Made by a program: the position numbers and the translations under genes. From CAURMH01 sp963525745 (lineage in GTDB: Bacteria > Pseudomonadota > Gammaproteobacteria > Enterobacterales > Pasteurellaceae), in contig CAURMH010000004.1 in the NCBI GenBank assembly GCA_963525745.1, forward strand, positions 1 through 47,767: a DNA stretch of 47,767 bases, read 5' to 3'. The first letter of the stretch is position 1, and every line of letters starts with the position of its first letter. Below, one piece after another: positions 1 through 7,331 of the stretch. The notes under the pieces are model-generated. The model saw only the letters and a list, made by a program, of their open reading frames with translations. It did not search any database and was not told the origin of the DNA.

Positions 1-461
1 GCTAATACGTGTTCTACTTCGGAGGTGCCGATACCAAATGCTAAAGCGCCAAAGGCGCCGTGAGTGGCGGTATGGGAGTCACCACAAACGATAGTCATAC
101 CTGGTAACGTTAAGCCTTGCTCAGGCCCCATCACATGCACAATGCCTTGTTCTTTGGTGGTCATGTCGAATAATTGAATACCGGTGGCTTTCGTGTTTTT
201 TGCAAGCTCCAATACTTGAATTTTTGCTTGGCCTTCAAGTTTGTTCACATCGCGTACTTGGGTAGAAATACTGTGATCCATGGTACCGAAAGTTTTGCTC
301 ACTTGACGCACTTGACGGCCTGCGACACGTAGCCCATCAAAGGCTTGTGGACTGGTCACTTCATGGATTAAATGACGGTTAATATACAAAATTGGCGTTT
401 CGCCTTCCGCTTCGTACACCACGTGGGCATCGAATAATTTTTCGTAAAGAGTTTTTGCCAT
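1..461 (-). CDS. leuC: 3-isopropylmalate dehydratase large subunit, N-terminal part (cut by window edge)
   Basis: This is the first ~153 residues of LeuC, which with LeuD isomerises 2-isopropylmalate to 3-isopropylmalate in leucine synthesis, using a cytosolic 4Fe-4S cluster. The reverse-strand reading starts MAKTLYEKLFDAHVV and contains the aconitase-family segments DHSISTQ and CGDSHTATHGAFG, so the identification is secure. The ATG lies at 461-459, behind an AGAAGA stretch that can act as a ribosome binding site. The Cys residues that bind the cluster lie beyond the window edge. The gene points away from yihI; the 184 bases between the two hold only promoters and leaders as far as I can see. 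Confidence 0.96.
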   Translation of the reverse strand, partial: MAKTLYEKLFDAHVVYEAEGETPILYINRHLIHEVTSPQAFDGLRVAGRQVRQVSKTFGTMDHSISTQVRDVNKLEGQAKIQVLELAKNTKATGIQLFDMTTKEQGIVHVMGPEQGLTLPGMTIVCGDSHTATHGAFGALAFGIGTSEVEHVL

Positions 462-645
462 ATATCTTCTCAATTTGTTAGGAAATAATTTATTTTGCGA
501 TCAGTAAATGAATCTTTTTTGGGCTCTGTATTTTGCAAGGCTTGTTCCCGTTTAGTCAAGTTTAATCGGTTTTAGATGGATAAATCTTAGTGAGAAAATT
601 TGCTTCAAATGGTACAATCGCGGAAAATTTTTTATAGGATAAATC

Positions 646-1197
646 ATGGCTCGTAAGAAAAAAACTCGTAAAATTACCGATATTATGCCTATGCGTAAAT
701 CGGATAAAAAACCGGAAATGCCTAAATCCGGTAAGAAATTAACCCGTTATGAACTAGACGCTAAATCGCGGGAAGATAAGAAAAAACGTAAACATAAAGG
801 CCTTGCTTCGGGTTCTCGTCACAGCGTTGCAGAAAAAAAAATAAATCGGACGACCAACGAAATTAAAGATCCCCGAATCGGCAGCCGTAAAAAAATTCCG
901 TTAATTGTTGAGTTTGTGAACAAACCGCAAAAATCATCTGTTGAAACGTCCGCTTTACTACAAAAACTTGATCCGATGGTTGAATTGGAACGTTTGGAAA
1001 ATAATGAAATTCTTAATGAATTATTGGATCGGTTGGAAGAAGGCAAAACGCTAAGTAAAGCGGAACAACAGTTTGTTGACGAATGTCTGGAACGTGTTGC
1101 CGAATTAATGAAAGCACTCGGTATCGAAGACGACGAGGAAAACGAAGAAGATTTGTACCGCACTTTTGAGAAAATAAATATTAATCAATTTAAATAG
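646..1197 (+). CDS. yihI: YihI, Der GTPase-activating protein
   Basis: A 183-residue protein of the YihI family, which stimulates the ribosome-assembly GTPase Der in E. coli. The N-terminal half is very basic (MARKKKTRK, many Lys/Arg) and probably disordered. The C-terminal half is acidic and helical (LLDRLEEGKTLSKAEQQFVDECLERV), as is typical of the family. It is slightly longer than the E. coli protein (169 residues). The start is supported by TAGGAT six bases upstream. A DNA uptake word in reverse orientation sits inside the gene at 1157-1165. The next gene begins within a few bases, so yihI, the DUF2489 gene and hemN look like one transcription unit. Confidence 0.92.
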   Translation: MARKKKTRKITDIMPMRKSDKKPEMPKSGKKLTRYELDAKSREDKKKRKHKGLASGSRHSVAEKKINRTTNEIKDPRIGSRKKIPLIVEFVNKPQKSSVETSALLQKLDPMVELERLENNEILNELLDRLEEGKTLSKAEQQFVDECLERVAELMKALGIEDDEENEEDLYRTFEKININQFK

Positions 1198-1202
1198 TGA
1201 CT

Positions 1203-1652
1203 ATGTAGCTAATCGCTTTTGTCATTGTTGCCCTTATTATTATCATCGCGTTAAGTATTTATGCGTTTAAGTTGATAAATCGGTTAAAAGAGCAGCAACA
1301 AAAAATTCAATTTGCGGTATCGGCGCGATCAAAACGCCTCAAAGAGAGTATAGAAATTATTGCAAGAGCCATGCAAAATGATGAGTGTAATCATTCGGAA
1401 GGCGTTATTCGCCTAACGATGTTGCTGTTACCCTTTGGAAAATCGTTACAGCCTTATCAGGCGATGTTCGCTCTTTATCAGGTGGTAAAAGAAATGCCGA
1501 CGCACGACGAAAGAAAGAATCTCCCCAAAAATCAGCGAATAAAGTTAGATTTAACGCGTGAAAATGCGGAACTAAAATTTGAAAAAGAAATTATGACGGA
1601 ATTGCGTCGGTTTTTAACTGACCTAAAAATTTTAAGGAAATGTAATGTCTGA
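1203..1652 (+). pseudogene. DUF2489-family protein with amber codon at codon 2
   Basis: A DUF2489-type small membrane-anchored protein of unknown function lies between yihI and hemN. From 1203 the frame reads ATG-TAG and then an uninterrupted hydrophobic stretch (LIAFVIVALIIIIALSIYAF) followed by a helical cytosolic part (INRLKEQQQKIQFAVSARSKR). A normal family member would have a sense codon, probably TGG (Trp), where TAG stands. The only plausible later start is TTG at 1272, which would give a 126-residue protein without the membrane helix. The 3' end overlaps hemN by 8 bases, and the rest of the frame is intact. Either the gene is newly broken, a suppressor or rare start is used, or there is a base error in the assembly. 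Confidence 0.72.
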
Positions 1653-3012
1653 AACTATTTGGGATTTAGCGTTGATCCGGAAATATAATCAATCCGGCCC
1701 GCGTTATACGTCTTATCCGACAGCATTGGAATTTAATGAAAATTATACCAATGAAGATTTTATTGCAGCCGCCAACCGTTACCCCGAGCGGCCACTTTCA
1801 CTCTATGTCCATATTCCGTTTTGTCATAGGCTATGTTATTTCTGCGGTTGTAATAAAGTCATTACTCGCCATCAACACAAAGCGGATATTTATCTTGATT
1901 TCGTAGAAAAAGAAATCAAAGTGCGGTCAAAATTATTCAAGAATCGAACGGCAACACAAGTGCATTGGGGCGGCGGTACACCAACTTATTTGACTGAAGC
2001 GCAGTCCGCACGCTTGATGGGATTATTGCGAGAACATTTTACATTTTCGGAGAATGCCGAAATCAGTATTGAAATGGATCCCCGAGAAATTGAATTATCA
2101 ATGTTGGATCATTTACGCCGCATCGGCTTTAACCGTATTAGCATGGGAATTCAGGATTTTAATAAAGCGGTGCAAAAAGCGGTAAATCGCGAACAGGATG
2201 AGGCCTTTGTGCAGGCGCTATTAACGCGTGCGCGCGAGCTCGGTTTTCAATCAACTAATCTCGATTTAATTTACGGGCTGCCTTTGCAAACGGTTGAGAG
2301 TTTTATGTTTACCTTACAAAAGGTTATTGAATTAAATCCCGATCGCTTGAGTGTTTTCAATTACGCCCATCTGCCGAGTCGCTTTGCCGGTCAAGCAAAA
2401 ATAAAAGAAGCACAATTACCCGCGCCGGAAACCAAGCTGGAAATTCTGCAAAAAACGATCGAAATCTTAGGCAACGCCGGCTATAAATTTATCGGCATGG
2501 ATCACTTTGCCAAACCAGATGACGAACTGGCGATTGCACAGCAAAAAGGTATATTACACCGTAATTTCCAAGGCTATACGACGCAGGAAGAGTGTGATTT
2601 ATTAGGGCTAGGCGTATCGGCAATCAGCCTGCTTGGCGACACTTATGCGCAAAATCAAAAAGTGTTGAAACATTATTACGCAGATATTGACACGAAAGGT
2701 ATCGCTTTGCATAAAGGCTTAGTTCTCAGCGAAGAGGACTGCCTACGCCGCGATGTGATTAAACAGCTTATTTGCAATTTTAAACTTGATTACGCACCCA
2801 TTGAGAAACAATATCGAATCAAATTTAAAACCTATTTCGCCGAAGATTTAGCGTTGTTAAAGCCTTTAATCGCGGACGGATTGATTAATGAAACGACAAC
2901 CGGATTACAAGTGTCGCCAAAGGGGCGTTTGTTAATTCGTAATATTTGCCTGTGTTTCGACACTTACTCCCGCGCTCAAGCAAAACGTCAACAATTTTCA
3001 CGGATTATTTAG
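1645..3012 (+). CDS. hemN: Oxygen-independent coproporphyrinogen III oxidase (radical SAM)
   Basis: HemN decarboxylates coproporphyrinogen III to protoporphyrinogen IX without oxygen in heme synthesis. The 455-residue length matches the family. The radical-SAM cluster motif is Cys60-x3-Cys64-x2-Cys67-x-Cys69 (CHRLCYFCGC), followed by HWGGGTPTYL, the usual SAM-binding glycine motif. The start at 1645 has AAGGAAA upstream and overlaps the end of the preceding gene. A forward DNA uptake word lies inside at 1919 and another just after the stop at 3015. Transcription probably ends at the hairpin at 3128-3154, inside the converging gene. Confidence 0.96.
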   Translation: MSETIWDLALIRKYNQSGPRYTSYPTALEFNENYTNEDFIAAANRYPERPLSLYVHIPFCHRLCYFCGCNKVITRHQHKADIYLDFVEKEIKVRSKLFKNRTATQVHWGGGTPTYLTEAQSARLMGLLREHFTFSENAEISIEMDPREIELSMLDHLRRIGFNRISMGIQDFNKAVQKAVNREQDEAFVQALLTRARELGFQSTNLDLIYGLPLQTVESFMFTLQKVIELNPDRLSVFNYAHLPSRFAGQAKIKEAQLPAPETKLEILQKTIEILGNAGYKFIGMDHFAKPDDELAIAQQKGILHRNFQGYTTQEECDLLGLGVSAISLLGDTYAQNQKVLKHYYADIDTKGIALHKGLVLSEEDCLRRDVIKQLICNFKLDYAPIEKQYRIKFKTYFAEDLALLKPLIADGLINETTTGLQVSPKGRLLIRNICLCFDTYSRAQAKRQQFSRII

Positions 3013-3093
3013 TAAAGTGCGGTCGATTTGATGTGAGTTTTGTTTATTACACTTTGAGGTCATATCAGGAGATAATGTATAAGTGTGCGAATA

Positions 3094-3468
3094 TTAATAG
3101 GTTTTAATTAAGGTTTGCATAAGGGTTAAAACGAGCACTTTGTGCTCGTTTTTTAATTGCAAAAAACTTTCTGTGCCTTGTTTATCAATTAGTGTGACCG
3201 GTTCAAGAATTTCCTCCTCTGCTCCGGTTTTTAACCATTTTGACGACACATTCAACCAATCTGCCAATACCTGTATTTTGTCTAAAGATGGAATCGACTG
3301 ACCGTTCAACCACTTATAAATAGCTTGCGGCGTTACGCTTCCAGAAGCGTAACGCAAGTTAAATTCCCGCTCAATATCGGACACTTTAAACTTCTCTAAA
3401 GCAGCCGCTTTAAGTGCAGTTTTTAAACGTAAGCTAAAAAGCTTTTTTTCGTTGAATATGTTTTGCAT
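3094..3468 (-). CDS. XRE/phage-repressor-like helix-turn-helix regulator
   Basis: A 124-residue DNA-binding protein. The middle of the chain (SVTPQAIYKWLNGQSIPSLDKIQVLADWLNV, split here as SVTPQAIYKWLNG and SIPSLDKIQVLADWL) is a lambda-repressor-like helix-turn-helix; the C-terminus is short and lacks an obvious peptidase or ligand domain. It is transcribed away from the surface lipoprotein gene, and the shared promoter region holds two abutting palindromes that are good candidate operators. I infer that it controls itself and the lipoprotein/Slam genes. It could instead be a domesticated prophage repressor, but no other phage gene is nearby. The last codons overlap a terminator hairpin for hemN. 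Confidence 0.8.
   Translation of the reverse strand: MQNIFNEKKLFSLRLKTALKAAALEKFKVSDIEREFNLRYASGSVTPQAIYKWLNGQSIPSLDKIQVLADWLNVSSKWLKTGAEEEILEPVTLIDKQGTESFLQLKNEHKVLVLTLMQTLIKTY
3128..3154 (+). terminator. Terminator hairpin for hemN, inside the 3' end of the XRE gene
   Basis: AAAACGAGCAC and GTGCTCGTTTT form a perfect 11-bp stem with a TTT loop, followed by a T run to 3154. It stands 116 bases after the hemN stop on the plus strand, yet it lies within the last codons of the converging regulator gene. Confidence 0.7.
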
Positions 3469-3511
3469 TCGCAGATTATAGCGACTACGAAAACAATAAA
3501 TTCGCCAAATG

Positions 3512-3543
3512 GTTTAAAATTTTTAAACTAATTAGTTGTTTAA
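3512..3543. promoter_or_regulatory. Two abutting palindromes, candidate operator of the XRE regulator
   Basis: GTTTAAAATTTTTAAAC (3512-3528) is a perfect 17-bp palindrome. AACTAATTAGTT (3526-3537) is a perfect 12-bp palindrome overlapping it by three bases. A further GTTTAA half-site follows at 3538-3543. The site is central in the 135-bp divergent gap between the regulator and the lipoprotein gene. The region is AT-rich, so chance palindromes cannot be ruled out. Confidence 0.5.
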
Positions 3544-3603
3544 GATTTAATATGAAGGTAGAATTTAGCTGAATTTTCATTCAACTAATAAAAGGAAATG
3601 TTT

Positions 3604-4215
3604 ATGTTAAAACAACTGAAATACACCTCTATTTTAGCTTTATCCGCATTAGCTGTTGCTTGTTCAGGCGGCGGTTCCGGCTCTGCAGAAACACCGGATG
3701 GAACTAAAATTGATCTTACTAATAGCGATAAAGGCTTGATCGGTGGGAAAACGAATGATGGAGCCCTTATTGGCTACAACCAAAACCATTCTTTTTACGG
3801 CGTATGGGTCAATGACGATAAAACCCGCCAAGAAATTCGCTATCAAGGTAGCGCAACGCCAACAAGCAGCTTACCAAGAGGCAGTGCAACATATACCGGG
3901 CATGCGGTTCGCGCAAGAGACGGCATCATTGCACAAAATATCGGTGGCGTTCAAGCCGATGGAAAAATGACGTTAAATGTGAATTTTGATACGAAAAAAG
4001 TTTCCGGAAAATTGGATATTCCTTTGGCACGAGACATCACATTACATGAAACGGATTTAAATGGTAATCAATTTGCCGGTAAAGCCAGTGTGTTATTCAA
4101 TGATGGAGGTCGTTACGAAGGCGGATTATTCGGGCCGAATGCAGAAGAAGCGGCAGGTTTAGTCACTTTTGATAATAATTCAAGTTTAAATACATCCTTC
4201 GGCGGTTATCGCTAA
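3604..4215 (+). CDS. Slam-dependent surface lipoprotein, TbpB-barrel type
   Basis: A 203-residue lipoprotein. The signal peptide ends in the lipobox LAVAC with Cys20 as the lipidated residue, followed by a flexible GGGSGS linker. The rest looks like a single TbpB/factor-H-binding-type 8-stranded barrel: GSATYTGHAV, then VNFDTKKVSGKLD, then GGLFGPNAEEAAGLVTF, the last close to the 'G-x-F-x-G-x-x-A-x-E-x-x-G' signature of transferrin-binding lipoproteins. I chose ATG 3604 over ATG 3598 because AAAGGA at 3591-3596 is too close to the latter. The next gene is a Slam translocator, so surface display is a strong inference. The ligand (heme, an iron protein or a complement factor) cannot be read from the sequence. 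Confidence 0.8.
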   Translation: MLKQLKYTSILALSALAVACSGGGSGSAETPDGTKIDLTNSDKGLIGGKTNDGALIGYNQNHSFYGVWVNDDKTRQEIRYQGSATPTSSLPRGSATYTGHAVRARDGIIAQNIGGVQADGKMTLNVNFDTKKVSGKLDIPLARDITLHETDLNGNQFAGKASVLFNDGGRYEGGLFGPNAEEAAGLVTFDNNSSLNTSFGGYR

Positions 4216-4225
4216 TCTTATTTAT

Positions 4226-4256
4226 CAGGCGGAATATTCCGCCTGTTTTCTTGTTT
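4226..4256 (+). terminator. Terminator/attenuator between lipoprotein and Slam gene
   Basis: CAGGCGGAATATTCCGCCTG (4226-4245) is a perfect palindrome followed by TTTTCTTGTTTT. It ends only five bases before the Slam start, so it probably makes the lipoprotein more abundant than its translocator. Confidence 0.8.
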
Positions 4257-4260
4257 TACA

Positions 4261-5613
4261 ATGAAAAAAATCACATTTTCTCTTTTGCTGTTTTGCGCAT
4301 TTGTTGCTCATTCGGAAACGACGGAGCGTCTTCATTGGCAACACGTGCAAAAATACCCTCAAGCCATTGAAGCATTTTTATCTGAGAATTTATATCAATT
4401 AAGTGCCGACGAATTACATACACTTATCAATGCTTATCAAAGGTTGCCTCAACATAATCAGCGCTTTCTTCTCTTTGCTAAAGGCAGAATGGCGTTTTTA
4501 CAACAAGATTATGCGATGGCGTCGACATTATACCGAACCGTGTTAGCGGAAAATCCGACATTAAATCCCGTCAGGATTGAGCTTGCCGTTACCCTTTTTC
4601 AGCAGAAACAGGACAATGCCGCACGCTTACAATTTGAAAAAGCAAAATCGGAACCGGCACTTCCTGAGTCAGCTCGACATCTCATCGAGGAATATTTGGC
4701 GGCATTAAAAGCACGACAGACGTGGCAAATCGATCTTTCGTTTCATTATTTGCGGGATAAAAATGTCAATAATGCTGCAGAGGCAGAACATATTGCGCTA
4801 TCGGAGCGAGCTACATTAATGAAATCGGAAAAAATGCGCCCGCAATCCGCACATGGGCTGGCGTATCATTTGAGTCTTTCCCGCGATTTTAATCTTGTTG
4901 ACTCTCATTATTTATTGGTCAGCAATAAACTGTGGGGAAAAAATTATTGGGATAATCATGAATATGATGATATTTCTCACCGCACTTTAGTGGGCTACGC
5001 CTACAAAACGGCAATGCAGACCTTAAAAATAAGGTCTTTTTATGAGCCTCGTTGGTATGGCAATCACCGTTACCGCTGGAATAATGGCATTGCTTTGGAT
5101 TATGCCTATTGGTTAAATCCAAATTTACAGTTATCCCATGCGATAGAAATCGCAAAACAACATTATTTTTCCGATGACGTGTTGAATGGTCATTTGAAGC
5201 TTTTTTCATCAACCTTAATTTGGCAACCTTATGCGCAACAATTTTTTTATGTTGGCGGTGATGTTGTGGTTGAGCGTACCGCAGTGAAACAATATGCTTC
5301 CGACAGCAAAGGAGTTCGTTTGGGTTGGGGGCAGGAATGGGAATGGGGTATTTCATCACAAATCGGATTATCCGTAACCAAGCGAGAATATAAAGACATT
5401 GCAAAATTGGGGAATTTAGACATATTCTCTTTTGGTAAAAACCGTGAAGATAAAATTTATTCGGCAACTATCTTACTATGGAAACGGGATTGGCATTTTT
5501 TAGGGCTAACGCCGAAGCTGCAATTCAGTTGGAAAAAGCAAGAAAGTAATATTCCGCAGATGTATTCTTATCACCGGAAAAATATCAATTTGATTTTTGA
5601 AAAGACATTTTGA
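4261..5613 (+). CDS. Slam (surface lipoprotein assembly modifier), TPR plus DUF560 barrel
   Basis: Slam proteins sit in the outer membrane and move specific lipoproteins to the cell surface. This 450-residue protein has a signal peptide (MKKITFSLLLFCAFVAHS). A TPR-like helical region follows at about residues 20-155 (FAKGRMAFLQQDYAMASTLYR and later repeats). The C-terminal barrel has many alternating aromatic strands (WQIDLSFHYLRDKN, YALK-like strands, VGYAYKTAM) and ends in Phe, as outer-membrane barrels do. Its position directly after a TbpB-like lipoprotein is the classical arrangement. No Shine-Dalgarno sequence is visible before the ATG, and a terminator hairpin sits just upstream, so expression should be low. 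Confidence 0.85.
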   Translation: MKKITFSLLLFCAFVAHSETTERLHWQHVQKYPQAIEAFLSENLYQLSADELHTLINAYQRLPQHNQRFLLFAKGRMAFLQQDYAMASTLYRTVLAENPTLNPVRIELAVTLFQQKQDNAARLQFEKAKSEPALPESARHLIEEYLAALKARQTWQIDLSFHYLRDKNVNNAAEAEHIALSERATLMKSEKMRPQSAHGLAYHLSLSRDFNLVDSHYLLVSNKLWGKNYWDNHEYDDISHRTLVGYAYKTAMQTLKIRSFYEPRWYGNHRYRWNNGIALDYAYWLNPNLQLSHAIEIAKQHYFSDDVLNGHLKLFSSTLIWQPYAQQFFYVGGDVVVERTAVKQYASDSKGVRLGWGQEWEWGISSQIGLSVTKREYKDIAKLGNLDIFSFGKNREDKIYSATILLWKRDWHFLGLTPKLQFSWKKQESNIPQMYSYHRKNINLIFEKTF

Positions 5614-5717
5614 TGATCAAAGTGCGGTCGATTTGTCGTGAGTTTTTATTATTGGCGATTTTCACATTCCGTGTTAAATTTGAGTGAAGTTTTATTCTAT
5701 AACTGTAAGGATTTACT

Positions 5718-7169
5718 ATGAAAAAATCAAAAATTATATCCGGTGTCGTAGGTGCATTAGTTTTGGCGTGGGCCGGTGGGGCTTGGTATACAGGGTCATT
5801 GGCGGAAAAAGAATATTTGCATCAAATCGAGGTCGGCAACGTGAAACTTCAGCAAGCCATATTGGGATATCCGCTGCAAATCGAATATAAAAATATTAGC
5901 TACGATCGTGGCCATTTTTCATCTGATGTAAAAGATGAGTTGATTATTCGCAGTAATGAAAAAACCTGGGTGATCCCTTTTTCCGAGAAAATTTATCATG
6001 GCCCATTTCCGTTTAATCGTGTAAAAAAATTCAATTTCATGCCTACTATGCTTGCCGCAGAAGGGCAATTAGATAAAAACGAAACAACACAATTTTTATT
6101 TGATTTAACAAAAAATGAGCGGCCGGTCACATTTAGCGGCGTTGTTAGTTATGCGCTAAATACGGCAGGAACGATAGATATTTTGGGCGGTGAGTACAAT
6201 GATAACGAAGGTGCTTTGTTGTCTTGGGCGCCGATTAAGCTCGTTTTTGATCTGAATAAAAATTCGGAAGGCAGCAGCGAATTATTAACCGATAAAATTT
6301 CGTTGAATATTGCAGCTGATCGTGCACAAGATCGCTCCCCGTTAGTTTTGTCGCTCAATAAGCTTAAATTGAATGCCGATGTTAAGCAAACTCAATGGAC
6401 AAGTATTTTTGCCGGAAAGACGAATTTCAATTTAGCTTCCTTTGAAATTAAAACTGAAACGGAAGAGGGGAAGCCGTTTACTTTCGGTTTGAATAATCTT
6501 GCTTCCACTTCCGTTATCTCTGCTGAAGATAAATTTGTGAATCAAAAATCGGATTTGTCTGTTGAAAGCTTAAATATCAAAGGTAAAGCGTTAGGTAAAT
6601 TAACCTATGCTATCGAATTGAACCATTTTGATGGTCAGTCGCTTAATGATCTTTATGCGCTTATCTCGGAGTTAAGCGGTCCGAATCGGGCAATTGCGCA
6701 AACTAAGGTTGAACAAAAAATTCAATTGATTTTACTCGGTTTAGTGTCCGGTCAGCCGCAAATTAAGATTGCGCCGTTAGCGTTATCGGATAAAAACGGC
6801 AAAATTCAGTTGGATTTAAATCTTGCATTGAAATCTTCGCCGAAATTTGCTTCTAATGTGCGTAGCGTGTTAAAACAATTTAATGAATTTTCCGTTAACA
6901 TTGACGTAAATAAAAATACGGCGGCTGCGCTTTTAAACGTTTTAACCGATGATGACGAAGATATGAAGCAGATTAATCTTCGTGAGAAAATCGAAGAATT
7001 TGCTGTAGAGGGACAACAACAGGGTATCGTGGTAAATAATGCCGATAATATGACGTTGAATTTGGCTCTTGATCCTGAAAAGGTCGAATTAAAGTTAAAC
7101 GGAAATGTCATCCCTGAAGAGAAAATTCAGGCGGTTTTATTTATGTTGGCAATGGGCGTGATGAATTAA
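5718..7169 (+). CDS. YdgA/DUF945 family inner-membrane-anchored periplasmic protein
   Basis: A 483-residue protein of the DUF945 (YdgA-like) family. The N-terminus is a single signal anchor (SKIISGVVGALVLAWAGGAWYTG). A motif typical of the family follows (GYPLQIEYKNISYDRGHFSS), and then a long periplasmic part rich in beta strands with many Leu-x-Leu repeats. The biochemical role of the family is not settled. The start at 5718 is preceded by AAGGA. The gene stands alone between an uptake word after the Slam gene and a strong terminator at 7218-7251. Nothing in the sequence ties it to the iron genes on either side. Confidence 0.85.
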   Translation: MKKSKIISGVVGALVLAWAGGAWYTGSLAEKEYLHQIEVGNVKLQQAILGYPLQIEYKNISYDRGHFSSDVKDELIIRSNEKTWVIPFSEKIYHGPFPFNRVKKFNFMPTMLAAEGQLDKNETTQFLFDLTKNERPVTFSGVVSYALNTAGTIDILGGEYNDNEGALLSWAPIKLVFDLNKNSEGSSELLTDKISLNIAADRAQDRSPLVLSLNKLKLNADVKQTQWTSIFAGKTNFNLASFEIKTETEEGKPFTFGLNNLASTSVISAEDKFVNQKSDLSVESLNIKGKALGKLTYAIELNHFDGQSLNDLYALISELSGPNRAIAQTKVEQKIQLILLGLVSGQPQIKIAPLALSDKNGKIQLDLNLALKSSPKFASNVRSVLKQFNEFSVNIDVNKNTAAALLNVLTDDDEDMKQINLREKIEEFAVEGQQQGIVVNNADNMTLNLALDPEKVELKLNGNVIPEEKIQAVLFMLAMGVMN

Positions 7170-7217
7170 GTCGGAAAGTGCGGTCAATACCGTAAAAGTT
7201 TTGACAGATTAATTTCA

Positions 7218-7251
7218 AAAAATACTAACGGAGAGATTCGTTAGTATTTTT
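7218..7251 (+). terminator. Rho-independent terminator after the DUF945 gene
   Basis: A 13-bp perfect stem (core ATACTAACG / CGTTAGTAT) with an 8-base loop GAGAGATT, flanked by A and T runs. It isolates the siderophore receptor gene from the gene before it. Confidence 0.88.
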
Positions 7252-7270
7252 ATTTGTGCCGAATAAGCGC

Positions 7271-7311
7271 TTGACATGACTTTCAAAAAAAAACGATAAT
7301 GATTCCCAATT
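7271..7311 (+). promoter_or_regulatory. Promoter with overlapping Fur box for the siderophore receptor
   Basis: TTGACA at 7271-7276 and GATAAT at 7295-7300, 18 bases apart, form a good sigma-70 promoter. The -10 element is part of GATAATGATTCCCAATT (7295-7311), which matches the Fur consensus half GATAATGAT. Iron-replete Fur would therefore block RNA polymerase directly. Confidence 0.72.
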
Positions 7312-7331
7312 TTTAACTAAAAGGAATCAAA

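Noticed and set aside
462..645. Possible short gene on the minus strand between leuC and yihI (open stretch ending ...KINYFLTN)
   Set aside because: Only about 32 codons, no start codon, bounded by stops; most likely the leuC leader.
3094..3468. Prophage remnant indicated by the repressor-like gene
   Set aside because: No integrase, attachment repeat or other phage gene is present; the gene pairs with the lipoprotein promoter instead.
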